Positions 43,401-54,600 of a stretch of DNA of 64,000 nucleotides are shown piece by piece (position 1 is the stretch's first letter; each line of letters starts with the position of its first letter). The position numbers were made by a program, and so were the translations under genes. This stretch comes from Carposina sasakii (lineage: Eukaryota > Arthropoda > Insecta > Lepidoptera > Carposinidae): assembly GCA_014607495.2 (NCBI GenBank), contig CP053161.1, forward strand, positions 5,899,115-5,963,114, in the 5' to 3' direction. The notes under the pieces were generated by a model. It saw nothing but the letters and a program-made list of their open reading frames with translations, was not told where the DNA came from and did not search any database.

Positions 43401-46400
43401 CCAGAAGACTGGGGTTGGAAGTTGCGGCTGTAAAAAAGTTGGGTTGTTTTGTTCATTAGCATGTATCAGTTGTCGAGGCCAATCGTGCTCCAATGTTCAA
43501 TCGCCAGAAGAAGAGAATTCTTACGATATAGGCGAGGAGACATCTGATGTATCGCTCTTTGAACAATTTATTTGTACCCAGCAGGAAGAAGAAGAAGAAG
43601 AATAAGAAGAAGAAGAAGAAGGAGAAGAAGTGCAAGACAGTATGGATTATGTTCCATTAAACGAGTATCTATCAGACGAATAATTTTTTCAATTTACTCA
43701 TTACTTACACCGCTCTTGTCATTTACTATAGTACCATTTTAAATTTAATAAAATAGTTTTTTAACTCAACAGAACCACAATAGATCGTGGAATAGGCCTA
43801 CCGGGGAAACCACGTAAAAAAACGCGTCATGTACACTACCTCACGGGTGGCGCGGAAACGTGTGCATATTATGAATAACACAACTTTTTCAACATTTTGC
43901 ATCGCTATATCTCCGAAATGGCGATTCTTAGGAAAAAAAGTGTATGAACAATTTTTGTAGATAATTGGATGATGAATAATTTTTGTCTCACCTATTTTCA
44001 TGATAGAACTTACCGTTTAGCTGGAAAACTCAAAAAACCGATTTTTGCAATATTTGACCTTCAATAAAAAATTTTCCACACATTGGATTGATGTGGATAA
44101 TTGACAAATTGTATGTAATGGTGTTCCCAACATTCATGCAAATTTTTAGCAAGGTGCGAATTAATGTAACCTTACCCCTATTTTTGTAGCTAATTTGACT
44201 GGACTATAACACGCCACGCGTTAACACGCGCCATACATTTTCTGCGTGTTATCACGTGGCGTGTTAATGTGTGTATATCACACATGATCATGATGGTATG
44301 GACAGCCATGGTGGCAAGGATCAAATTAATTCTTTCGTAGGATGCTTTTGAGATGCTTTAGCCTACGTGATTTATTAGTTGTTTGCAAGATCGGGACATA
44401 GGTGTTCCCTCAGGCAGTTTGTTGTGTGCCCTACCAAGGGTGGATAGTTAATATATCTTTCTATAATAGACACTTCGTATGACTTGTCGTTATTTATTAA
44501 GTAGACATCGACCAGACAGCAAAAACAGTCTATTAAATGATTTGCTTTTATCAAACACAATTAATTAATAAGTAATATATTTTAAAAACCTCCATCAACA
44601 GACTTTATCGCGCCGTAAACAACATGATAGGCAAATTGGACGCCGCTTTAGTCGAACTGGACTCTAAGGAGAAAGCCTTAAAGACTACTTTGGAGCAAAC
44701 TAAGTCGGAACCGGAGAAGGCGAAAGAACAACTGATACAAATAGACGAGCTGATGCATTCCATCAAGAGTCTGCAGAAGGTGCCTGATGAGGCTAAACTG
44801 AAGCTCATTCAGGATGTCTTGGGCAGGCTTGATGACGACTTTGATGGACAGCTGAAAGTTGATGATGTTTTGAAGGTAGGTCTATCCATCTATCTATACA
44901 TACATACATACATAATAATCACGCCTCTTTCCCGGAGGGGTAGGCAGAGATCACGGATCTCCATTTGCAACGATCTTGATATACCTCTTTCGCTTCATCT
45001 ACTTTCATGATATTCTTCGTGCACGCTCGTCGGTTTAGGGTACTCTTGACCTGACTTTTATTTAGAATTTCACCAATTTGATCAGTGAAAGTCCGGCGAC
45101 TATCTATCTATGACTATTTCTATTATATATATATTATATATTACTACTGGAAAGAGACAGCAGATTTCGGTTTTTCAAATAGGTAGTGTTATATGTTATA
45201 TCTGTCGCGTCTACACTTTTTTAAAATGTTTTGCATTATTTAGTTCTAGATACTGTGTCTGGGAAAGGAAGTCATTACATTATGTTTTATTCATACACAT
45301 TCTTAAGTAAAATATCATGTAATACGAGGCATTTTATTGGCAAATTTAAAATTTACGTTATAGTGAGTGCACATATGTAAACTGCAATCACTCGATAGAC
45401 ACATTAGGGTCGATTCCGGCAGTCACACTTAAACCTAACAGCCGGTTGCACCAAAATCAATGTTCATTTACGAATTCAGTTTTACGTATTACGTTTACTA
45501 TTCCGTCACTATTACGAATTCGTAAATGTGCGTTGCATCAATAAAAAAATCAGTAAAAGTATCCGTAAAATTAATATAAAACACTATATTAAAACAATCT
45601 GTCAGTGTCAAAATCTTTATACGTTTTACGATATAAGCAGGGTTTGAGCTCCGTAAAAAGGAACCGGTATAAAGTAAAAGTAAATCGTAACGCTGAACCG
45701 TGGAACAACAACTTTTTACATTATACGTCTACTTTATACGTTACTTTTTACGAATTCGTAACATGAAACTTGTGGTGCAACTGGGCATAAACCTAATCTT
45801 AGTCAGGTCTATCTCTCTCCGTTCTTAACATAAATGGCTGAGAGAGAAAAGGACAGGTAGGACTAAATTTATGTTTAGGTTTAAGTGTGACTGCCGGAAT
45901 CCACCATATTATGTTATATTTTTTTCGCCTTATGATGCAGGTATGTAACATATGTCGATGACTTTACATATAATTATGTAGTTTCTATCTACATACATAT
46001 CTATACCAAATATTCACTATGGGTGCGCCCACCACCGGGCCCTACACCCTCCACTGACCCTCGGATCTGATAACTCATAATTGCGACAACAGGCACTTGC
46101 ACTAACTACAATCGCCATGAGAAACCAGACCCGAGCACCTAGCATGCAAGACGATACATTGCACCATTCCGAAATCAAAAACTAGATAAATAATCTACAT
46201 ATGTTTCGCCAACAACCGTGGCATCCTCAGGATTATAGAAATTAGTAAATTAGTAAACCACTAATTACTATGAACCTCTAAAACCCAACACATGTGGTTT
46301 CTCATGGCGATTGTAGTTAGTGCAAGTGCCTGTTGTCGCAATTATGAGTTATCAGATCCGAGGGTCAGTGGAGGGTGTAGGGCCCGGTGGTGGGCGCACC

Positions 46401-48172
46401 CATAGTGAATGTTTGAACTTCCGAATTGTAACGCCTAATACAATTTCATTTATACCAAATAGTTTATTCGGAACCCCCTTTTAATAGGCAAATGTAGTTT
46501 TTCACTTATTAAAAGAAAAACAATAAAAATATCTGTATTTATGTAGACGTTACAAACTTTTTTCAGGTGCTGGAAACAATAGGCAATGAGAATGTGAACC
46601 TTTCCGAGAAACAAATGCAGGAGTTGATCGAGCTACTCGATAAAGAGGAGATTCTTGAAGTGGAGAGCAAGATACAGAAGGCTCTGGACAAAGCTGCGGC
46701 TGCGGCTAAAGAACAGGCCAGGAGAAAAGAGTCCGAGGGGAAGGTTGGTGGCATATTACTGAACTTTATAGTACTGTGGGGCAAGCACGAACCTCTCGAT
46801 AGTCCGTTACAATATCATCAAACTGTCAAATCTCATACATTTTTTTATATTTTTTTATTTATTCATTATTTTACAATCACTCATTACATAGGTGTAAGAA
46901 ACAGGAACACCACTCAAACCATTGAGGTTTGTGTGTGGTGCAGTCTGCTCATAAACATAGTTTTGTATAGGTCATAATAAATTTGTCCATGATAGTAGAT
47001 ACCTACTTATTAAATTTATCGTTATATGTAGTTATGAATAGGTTAGTGGCATGCAATTCTCAAGAATTCAATTACCTACCTAGTTTTGTGAAATATAATG
47101 TTTTCAGTTTATTTTTTATATTACTCCGGGTTATAGAATCCCGAGTGTCGGCAGGTAGATCATTTATTAGCGTGTCAGAATAAAAGCGTCCGTGCGCTGG
47201 CCGTAGCTATCGTGTGCGCGCTCAGTAACCAATTTACTCTGCGCCATACGCCTCGTCAATACAGAATGATCAATTTTTGGACTGTTTATATAATCAAAGA
47301 ATTGCTCTTTGAGTAAGCAATAGTTTACATAGATTTTGCTTGCAAGTTGATAGCGTTACGGCGCGTAATAGGGTTCGTGCTTACCCTACTGTACTTTATC
47401 ATCATCAGCCTATTGCAGTCCACTGCTGGACGTAGGCCTCCCCCAGGGCACGCCACAAGACTGCCATGACATGCCCAAAGTCACCTCGCTGGGCAGGCGG
47501 GTTGGTGACCGCAGTTTGTATTACTGTACTTATTAGGTGTAATGTAACTCTTGTGTTCTACTTATTATGTGAAAGTAATTTATTCAAGCTTTTTTTTTTT
47601 ACTATTTCACGCCAAAATCACTGAACGGATATTGATGAAAGGCACTGTCATAGGGGGTTTTTGCCCATAGTCACCACGCTGGGCAGGCGGGTTGGTGACC
47701 GCAGTCTGATTTTTGGACTATGTTGTCAGCACGGGAGGCGCTTTTTCCCACCTTCCGGAAACCCTTAACTTTTTAGTGGACATAGACGTCACAAAACGAA
47801 GCCTTCTGGGTTCAGGGAGGAAGGAAGGTTAGCTCCAGTAGTTTTGCCTTGGCGTTGATGAATCAGTCAAGACATAACCGATGGCGGGTTTTCCTGTCAC
47901 GCTGACGTGCGCTGACGGTCGGCGCTGATGGGTCAATTTGTACGGCCGTCAGTCACTGAGCGGTCCAGCGCTACTCAATAACGCTAACTGTGACTAACTA
48001 CATACAATAATTGTCGTTCCAGAACCTATTCGACATAATCCGAGAAGCGCGGAAACGACGCGAGATCAGGAAGGCGGAGGAAGCGACTCCACCGGTACCA
48101 CCTTTGACAAAAACTGACACAATTGTCAAACCTGTCAAGTCGGATGACAGCAAACGACCGGAGAGCCAATGA
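37438..48172 (+). CDS. Letm1: LETM1, mitochondrial inner-membrane cation/proton-exchange protein
   Basis: Seven coding exons: 37438-37483, 37829-39051, 39306-39579, 41709-41856, 44602-44875, 46567-46743, 48023-48172; all phases agree and give 763 residues (human LETM1 has 739). The N-terminus is basic with Cys and no acidic residues, suiting mitochondrial import. A membrane segment lies at about 171-193 (DLFRLVPFVVIILVPFLEFT) after RILRGESLTRREHRLL; the LETM ribosome-binding domain follows to about 410. Coiled coils fill exons 3-6, and an EF-hand-like loop, DDDFDGQLKVDD, sits at 641-652. The family supports K+/H+ or Ca2+/H+ exchange and cristae shape. Donors are GTGAGT, GTAGGA, GTATGT, GTAAAT, GTAGGT and the weak GTTGGT after exon 6. 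The first short exon is the least certain; everything else is firm. Confidence 0.95.
40177..41188 (+). mobile_element. 1-kb CACTG-ended DNA transposon in Letm1 intron 3
   Basis: Ends are CACTGGTCAACA (40177) and its inverted partner TTGTTAACCAGTG (ending 41188); farther in, GCCACACGAA and GTGTGGCAC also pair. TAA flanks both ends (40174-40176 and 41189-41191), a 3-bp target duplication. CACTG ends with a 3-bp duplication suit the CACTA/Mirage/Chapaev group; this assignment is inference. It carries the decayed gene in the next entry. Confidence 0.75.
40409..41003 (+). pseudogene. internally deleted gene of the CACTG element
   Basis: Two frames. The first, about 110 residues from 40409, is a Cys-rich N-terminal module: FCYVCGELTFKKQRRNF, WAPHVCCITCVKNLTDWKKG, MPFAVPMIW, DCYFCLTDIKG. 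After a stop near 40736 another frame continues with LLPPLHIKLGLIKNFVK, KIKEGIFVGPQIRELI and ends at 41003. I know both modules as parts of one longer protein family that recurs in arthropod genomes, where they are separated by several hundred residues, so the middle has been lost. The paired Cys motifs may bind zinc. Its place between CACTG repeats suggests a transposon-encoded protein. Function unknown. Confidence 0.7.
41937..42060. repeat. GGGTTTCGTACCC interspersed repeat
   Basis: Reads GGGTTTCGTACCCGAAAGGT, AAAACGGGACCCTATTACTA, then a CACCAGGCTGTAAGGATC phrase. The beginning recurs at 19197. Common in moth genomes in my experience; class unknown. Confidence 0.55.
42699..42971 (-). pseudogene. 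Cys-rich C-terminal module, left arm copy
   Basis: Minus strand: LLPPAPEKLLNSIFCNCKTG, then CNAKCGCKKVGLFCSLACIS and CRGQSCSN, followed by an acidic Glu-run tail. Upstream on the same strand (to about 43030) another frame gives a WLGNKLNPEDWGWKL-type stretch that normally precedes it. The CxC-x-G pattern resembles tesmin/CXC-type zinc modules; I recognise it only as a recurring C-terminus of uncharacterised transposon-like proteins in arthropods. Confidence 0.65.
43101..43683 (+). pseudogene. C-terminal part of same protein, centre and right arm
   Basis: Plus strand from KLFERQDLVDCADVFKES through FLLSVYGAPKKITCLDKFRY to YYQVQVWLGNKL; then a frame change and a deletion that removes the LLPPAPEKLL region, and the arm resumes with CGCKKVGLFCSLACISC and an acidic tail ending near 43683. 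Together with the left-arm fragment it shows that two differently damaged copies of one gene make up the foldback. Confidence 0.65.
44895..45090. repeat. TACA microsatellite plus ACGCCTCTTTCCCGGAGGGG repeat
   Basis: Starts with a TACA run in Letm1 intron 5, then ACGCCTCTTTCCCGGAGGGG, TAGGCAGAGATCACGG, CGCTCGTCGGTTTAGGGTAC and TCTTGACCTGAC. I recognise it as an abundant lepidopteran interspersed repeat. Noncoding. Confidence 0.6.
45412..45901. repeat. MITE with 27-bp inverted repeats, carrying another MITE
   Basis: GATTCCGGCAGTCACACTTA... at 45412-45438 is mirrored at 45875-45901. Related to the copy at 17398-17554. A 349-bp element interrupts it close to the left end. Confidence 0.78.
45439..45787. 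mobile_element. 349-bp MITE with GTTGCACCA ends and 9-bp target duplication
   Basis: Imperfect 15-bp inverted ends (CAGCCGGTTGCACCA and TGGTGCAACTGGGCA). TAAACCTAA lies directly outside both ends (45430-45438, 45788-45796). An 8-9-bp duplication suits hAT or Mutator-type elements. The interior has TACGAATTCGTAA palindromes. Nested in the MITE at 45412-45901. Confidence 0.8.
46012..46410. repeat. foldback with perfect 116-bp arms in Letm1 intron 5
   Basis: 46012-46127 and 46295-46410 are inverted copies with no difference that I can see (ATTCACTATGGGTGCGCCCA ... GAAACCA). The spacer of 167 bp is unique. Noncoding; class unknown. Confidence 0.82.
46778..47386. mobile_element. 609-bp MITE directly after Letm1 exon 6
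   Basis: Ends GGGGCAAGCACGAACC and GGGTTCGTGCTTACCC are inverted repeats; TACTGT flanks both (46772-46777 and 47387-47392). It begins 34 bp after the exon 6 donor. A reduced relative is at 57112-57216. No coding capacity. Confidence 0.75.
47399..47520 (+). repeat. GCCTATTGCAGTCCACTGCT repeat, intron 6
   Basis: ATCATCATCAGCCTATTGCA, GTCCACTGCTGGACGTAGGC, CTCCCCCAGGGCACGCCAC, ending GGTTGGTGACCGCAGTTT. The (ATC)n edge and GTCCACTG.TGGAC.TAGGCCTC also occur at the 3' end of the RTE element (201-245), so this is probably the 3' end of a related LINE or a SINE that uses it. Other copies: 21150, 21674, 23286, 47637, 62783. Confidence 0.65.
47637..47790 (+). repeat. second fragment of the same family, intron 6
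   Basis: GTTTTTGCCCATAGTCACCA, CGCTGGGCAGGCGGGTTGG, TGACCGCAGTCTGATTT, then GGGAGGCGCTTTTTCCCACC. It continues the family consensus further inward than the neighbour at 47399. Confidence 0.6.
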
Positions 48173-50388
48173 GTGAACGGGAATGTGTGTGTATATAGTG
48201 GGGTTTCCTAGAGGTAAATTGTGGATTACAAAATAGTTATCAAGTTTATGTACTTTTTGTTCTTATTTTCATCTTAGCCGGTCAGTTTTATGTACTTATA
48301 TTATGACCTAATGAGATTAATTATATTGACATTCATGCAATACGAAGTATTGCCGGAATTGCGTTTTTAAATATTTATTTATTTATTTTATAGATGTGAA
48401 AAAGCACCTTGTATGGTCAACTAGGAAACCTAAGTGTTATAGGTCAATGCTTTCTCCTGGTTTGTAATCACAAATTGGCTTAGATGGCTCGTTTTGGAAG
48501 AAATCTAGACTTTTTTGTACTGATGCTTTTTACAACAGCGACACCTAGTGGTAGTTAATTAGAATGTAGTGTTGCCAGTTGCAGGACTTGCGAGTAAGGT
48601 CACTCCTTAGTTAAAAAATGAATGTATGTGTATGAGCTTATATAGATTTATAATGTTAAGGCCAGTACAAATTGTCACTTTTTTAACACAAAATACATAT
48701 ATTTGTGTATATACCCGTGGCTGTGTCGTTTTTTTTTGCATGAAAACTGAAAACGATGTATGTAATAAAAGTAAACCAGTAATTCCGTGAATGTCAAAAG
48801 TATCAGTGCATTAAATATCTATTAATGCGTTATCCTGACAATAATAGGCATTTGTAGTGCCACAACCCACAACACAAACTAACATGATTACGTCACACGT
48901 CACAATGGACCCCACTGTCTTCTACTTAAAAATGTTAAAATCTATATTTTTTGACAGAACATAAACATCTTCTATGCTGCTCTGGGAGTGAAAAAAAAAA
49001 CGTATAATACCTACTACAGCTGCTTCTCTTCCCGGGCATACTGTACAAATCAGTAGAGGGACAAGAGGGTCTTGGTGTTTTGTAGGCGATGGGCTGACCA
49101 CCTGTCGCTACTAACCGAACTTGTACATCTCAACTACCTATACCCTCAAAATTGGTCAGAAGTGGCACAATGTGGTTCTATCGGCCCTTGGTGCTCTGCC
49201 TATCCCGTAAGGGATAAAGTCGTGATTAAATGTATGTACATAAACATTTACAGTCAATTTCTATAACTTATCTTGACAGATTTTTGCATATCTCAGATTT
49301 AATCTTCAATTGTTTTCATAAAAAATTTCAAATTATGATTAAAAAATTCCAATATATTTTTTGATCTCATATTGAAATTGGCCGTTATACAACTATGTAC
49401 ATCTTTGGCAGAATCATATTAGTTTGTGACATTATTACTTACTTAATTGTAGTAGCATAATGGTAAAATCCATAGTTTTATTATAATGGCTAGCTGTTTT
49501 GATATAAGTCTATATGAATTTCATTTGAACTGTTACTGTGGTATAATTTTGGGTCAATTTCACAAAATAACTAGCTGTTATGTAAAACTGCGTATTCTAC
49601 AATCCAGCTACCCTATAATCATAACCAGTTAATGTAAATAAAGCTTAACCTCTTTTCCGTACAAATCTATTTTTCTAGTATCTAATAAACAAATTTTTCA
49701 ATTTGTTTTCTTGTCTTTTTGTTTCAGAGATTTTATTGTATGTTTACGCATTTCTGTGATCAATATTCTTTTATATGTTTAAGTTTATTTTAATTTAATT
49801 TTGAAGACGTAATCTAGAACTGCGATTCGACGCGTGCGCAACATTGAACTTTTCATAAACTTTGAGGATTCGATAAAATTCACCAGCAGTTGTATTATTG
49901 AAATTGTGGTTAAAATGATCACAGGCTTCTACGATTTGATTGCGGTTTTGATTTTACGCCTTTAATTAGTAAATGTTTCGGGATGATTCGTGAGCGCAAA
50001 TTTAGTTCAGTTTTGTTGTTGAACATTTCTCGTCCCTGTAGATATGGGAGAGTGTTGTATAATATTTTATAAATGTACATACCTACATTCGAGATACTTG
50101 GTATATTCAGTCTACGGACTGAAATATCCAGGCTCTATGTAAGTACAATTAGTTATTTTAATAAAATAATTTTCCCGTTCAAATGACTTGGGGATATGGT
50201 CAAAACTCTGTTATTCTATACCTATAGCGAACCTGTTACATGTCAATGTACATTGTATGTTCTGACGAACTATAAAAGTTGTAAAAAATAAGAAATAAAA
50301 AGATCGTATGATAACTTCGTATTTTATTTTTAAACTATTTGCTCAAAAAAAAGAACACACCCTCCAAGTTTCAGTTATTAGATGTCGC
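48173..50388. other. Letm1 3' UTR and intergenic DNA
   Basis: AT-rich. AATAAA-type hexamers occur near 48763 and 49635; the nearer one is a plausible Letm1 polyadenylation site. No gene. About 49190-49240 reads GGTGCTCTGCCTATCCCGTA, AGGGATAAAGTCGTGATTA, a phrase I know from lepidopteran repeats. Confidence 0.45.
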
Positions 50389-50396
50389 ATTGTTAC

Positions 50397-51598
50397 CAAG
50401 GGCGTCGCCAAGGGGGGGCAGGGAGGGGCAGCTGCCCCCCCCTAGAGATTCTAAAAAAGTTGCCAAATATAATACAACCAAAGTCCTAAGTCTTTGAGTT
50501 GATTTGCTTGAAGTTCAAGCCTTGAACAATCATTCCCGTACGTCGAAAATCGAATTCAAACTCCTTTTTATTTAATTTTTCTAATAAATGTTATTATAAC
50601 TCATTTACAAGTTTTGACGTGAAACGTCTTTAAAATCGCGCCGACACATACGGGTACCAGGTTTAAAAACTGGACCGTAACGAAAAGGTCTATATCATCG
50701 TACCTTAATAATTAAAAAACTATTGGTCTTAGAAACAAAAATGTGGTGTAAATATTTCACTTATATAGTCAGCTCGCTGTTATGACATTGAGTTCGTGTC
50801 GGGGTCAAGCGGGGGGGCGGGGGAGGGATACTGCGATAACTGTGCGAAACCGGCGCTCACGCTTGTTTCTATTCAGTGTAACTCGTGACTCCGACTTTAT
50901 AGCGTGGTGATTCTTTCGTGTGTTTGTCAAGTTTATTTGAACCGATTGATTTATACAAAAATAAGTGTAATTTGGACAGTATTTATATCTATACTAATAT
51001 TATAAAGCTGAAGAGTTTGTTTGTTTGTTTGTTTGAACGCGCTAATCTCAGGAACTACTGGTCTGATTTGAAAAATTCTTTCAGTGTTAGATAGCCCATT
51101 TACCAAGGAAGGCTACAGTCTATACAACAACCTGCCCGGCTTCGCACGGGTACAACGCCCCCTCACGCGGACGAAGTCGTGGGCGGCTGCTATTTAAAAT
51201 AACCAGAAAGTGACAATAAATATATAAACATTTGCTATGTATTTTATGTTTCTATTACGTACCTGTTCTTTTTTTATTAAAATACTTAAAACAGCGTCCA
51301 TCTTGTTTTCATTTCAATCTTTTACTTTAAAAGCGATTCGCTAACATAGACGTTTCACGTTAAAACCAACGGCCGTGTGCCCCGACACAGCCCCACCCGC
51401 TTTTTATTGCATAGTCAAGAGCTAGTGCTCGTGTAGCTTTACACATTAGACTCTGTACTGTCACAGAATATATATGTATATAGTACTAAGATACTGTTGT
51501 TATTACAATCGCTGTAGATGTAAGGCTCAGAAAAGTATGAATTGTAGTAGGTAAAGTCAACTTGCCCCCCCCTGCGCCATCGGCTGGCGACGCCCTTG
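50397..51598. mobile_element. hAT-like nonautonomous element carrying 785-bp copy C
   Basis: Ends CAAGGGCGTCGCCA and TGGCGACGCCCTTG are inverted repeats (14 bp). ATTGTTAC lies directly outside both ends (50389-50396, 51599-51606), the 8-bp duplication of hAT elements. Without the inserted copy C it is about 415 bp, with G-run/C-run sequence next to both ends and no ORF. Confidence 0.9.
50616..51400 (+). mobile_element. 785-bp nonautonomous element, copy C
   Basis: Same length as copies A and B; I count about two differences from A and four from B. Inserted in the hAT-like element between T-runs. Contains the Helitron-like segment at about 50985-51192. Confidence 0.88.
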
Positions 51599-51606
51599 AT
51601 TGTTAC

Positions 51607-54600
51607 TGCTTAGCTTTTGCGACATAAGTGATCAGAATTTATACATTCGTGTATGGAAAATAAAGTGAACAGCTAAATCCTCGCTTATCTTTGATCCCGT
51701 GAGGCTTGCGTAAGGACGGAATGTTCTAATTTTTAATTAATTAATGACGAATCTAATAACGAATAAGCCATTTTAGCCACTCACTACTATACCAACTAAC
51801 GTAGGTACGTAAATTTATACTCACGGTAGGTAAGTAAGTATTCCTTAATGTAGGTAATGTGTAAAGATCATTCAGACCTACATTTCTTTACCTATTGTAT
51901 AAACCTTGAATAATAGAGGTCAAGCAAGCTAATAAACGTAACTATGTAAGTACTTACCTATTTTATTATAGCTGTCATAGTTGATAGCATAGTAGGCATG
52001 TAGGTACTGTACATTACTTAAGTAAGGTAAGTACTTAATTATTTATCTATTTAATTCACGTAAGTACCAATAATAAGCACCTACGTGTGCATCACACACA
52101 ATAGATTTTCCTAAAGGTACGTTAGTCTCAGGCCAGAGTGCATATCAACTTTGGTAATAAAGCTCTAAGGAATAAAAATATCTGTATGACGTTCTGTCTA
52201 CGTAAACCATGGTGTTGAAATGTGTCTGTCTGAAGGACAATGCACTTACTCTTGGTTCGGGGGATTCGGAAGGAGAGATCACTGGAGTTCATCGACTCCA
52301 AAGTCAATACCTGCTTACTTTTGTTTATTTATATAGTGGATAATTTGACCGTTTCCGCCTTAATATTAATATCCTATAAACACATATTCAAAGAATATAC
52401 TTACTCTCTACCTATTTATACTAATACATACGAGTAAAAATGATGTTTCATTTTATTTTTTAGTGCTCACCAGTACCAATAATTTAAAGTTTTGCGCGTT
52501 TTGATGCAATGAATAAAGCGCGAAAATATTTGTATCCGCTTCCGTGTACTTTGCTATTGGGTCAAAATATTTATATAGCACCAATAGAATGAAAGAGAAA
52601 ATATATTAGCCAATCATAGAGCAGAGTTTTTGTGATCACGGGAGCATAGGTCCGCCATCATGAAATTCTGAACAACCATGGCGATCTATTGGCTAAGGAA
52701 CGGATACGTCATTCCGGTCTTTTGACGGAGTTGCGCAAAAATAATAAAAATATTTTTTAACTCTCACTCACTCTGCGGCTGCCATGTTTTTTTTCAAATG
52801 GGATGTTTGTTTATATACCCTTTAATTATGTTAGTTTAACCCCAAATAGACTAATAAAGGTAAGTGATTTCTGTTACCAATAAAGTGCGAGTGCCAACGC
52901 GGAAGATTCGGTCGCGTCCTCAGTGAAAGTGCATCATGTAACACTGTCACCTTCTTGTGAAATTGCATCGTTTCTATCTGTTCGGTATGACTCAGTGCAA
53001 AATAATGATTTAGAAGATACGAGCCCGTTGCAGTCTTTGTTCCAGATATTCAAACAAAAAGCAGCATAAAGTACGATGACGTAGCCAGCAAGTATAGTCT
53101 TGAAATTTTTTACACGCCTTCACTAGTGAGCGAGCAACGAGTGACGTTTTGGCGCCATCGACCCATATAGCGCTGCTGGGCGGGCATGGCCATGCACGAT
53201 TTGTCCATATCAACATTACAAAGATACATAGTGTGTGCATGTTTTGTCGATAATGAATGTTAATTTTGCGTTATTTCCTTTACAGAAGGGGTGCACCAAG
53301 TGCGTCATTTGTTAGAGCTAGTGACAATGAGATTGCTCATAAATTGCTAAACGCAAGGCTGCCTTAACGATAAATCGAAACACTAGCAAAGATTTGGCCA
53401 AAGATATAATAATGATGTATTAGTACAGAGGCAGAGTAAAGGATCGATTTATAAACATACGGCTCACGGCATTTGAAAAATGGACCCTCGATTAACGAAT
53501 ATGTTGCCAGTGTTTGACAGCGGACGACATTGTACCAAGCAGGATGCGTAAGAATAAAAGAGGGATACAGGCCCCAGCCTGCAGGCCGGCCACTTCTAGA
53601 GAACTTCACAACAAGCCACTCTCCATCTGATATATAATTACTAGACAGGTAAGCAACCACCCATTTATCTGGTTATTCAATCATTATCATAGCCATTCAC
53701 ATTTTTTATTTCTATAAACTACCTACATTTTATGGTAAAAATAATGTAATCCTATACTATCTCTTTGTCTGTAGTATACCTACATTTTTAAATACAAATG
53801 CTATTGGTGTAGGTCTAGTAAGTCTGTTTACAAAACAATTTTGGGTGACTCATACACTGCAAAATGTGGCTATTTGATAATGCAGCCACACTAATGTTCT
53901 AATTAGTGATTGAATGCAGCAACTAGGGAGTAGATACTAGATTTATTTACTTTAAAGGCAATGTCTTGAATTTTATATTATTTTTTCCACATTCAAGAGG
54001 ATATGCAGTGCTCGGTAACATTGGAAACAGAGTGTAACAGAGGGAATGTAAAAATGAAGACTTTAAACAGTTATAAGAACTCTTACAGAAAGGTCGGTTT
54101 TGTAAAGTTTGCACTGTATTATAGATTTTATTCATAGGCAACATCATTTTGTTTAATACACCATTATGCTGGGTTTTCTTTTGGGTTTATAGTCTTAGTT
54201 ATCTGATATACAAAGAGCTAAGTAGCTAATTAAGTAATTATATACATAATAATAACAATCAAAATTTCACCTCATCTTGCTGTTAGAAAGAAAGTATGGT
54301 AAATAAATGTTGCCTATGAAGTGTTTGCACTGTACAATAGTTTTGTGTGTTCCCCCTTGGTTTGGTTGCACTTTTTCAATCAATTTGCTGCTCATATATT
54401 TTTGTTGATATAGATTACTGATTTGATTTAGATTGTGTATTATTTTGCAGTGTTTGTAGTTTAGTTCCCTTCTTAGAAATCCATGGATTCCCATTTTATG
54501 AATTTGTTGGCAAATGTTTGTTTAGTAGTGCTTATTTTAGGTAATTAATTACCTAATTAGGTAAAGATAAGCTTTCCTGATGAATGTGTTTTCTGGTGGT

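Larger units (their letters stand above)
42097..44206. mobile_element. 2.1-kb foldback element in Letm1 intron 4
   Basis: Arms 42097-42881 and 43423-44206 are inverted copies with only a few differences, ending TAGTCCAGTCAAA. TAA flanks both ends (42094-42096, 44207-44209). The central 540 bp carries fragments of the element's gene in both directions, so it arose from two copies joined tail to tail or from an inverted duplication. The gene has a Cys-rich C-terminal module (see the two pseudogene entries). In a Letm1 transcript the arms could pair into a long hairpin. Confidence 0.88.

Noticed and set aside
53010..53240. Minus-strand open frame of 76 residues
   Set aside because: No similarity that I recognise and no splice signals; the plus strand here is also closed.
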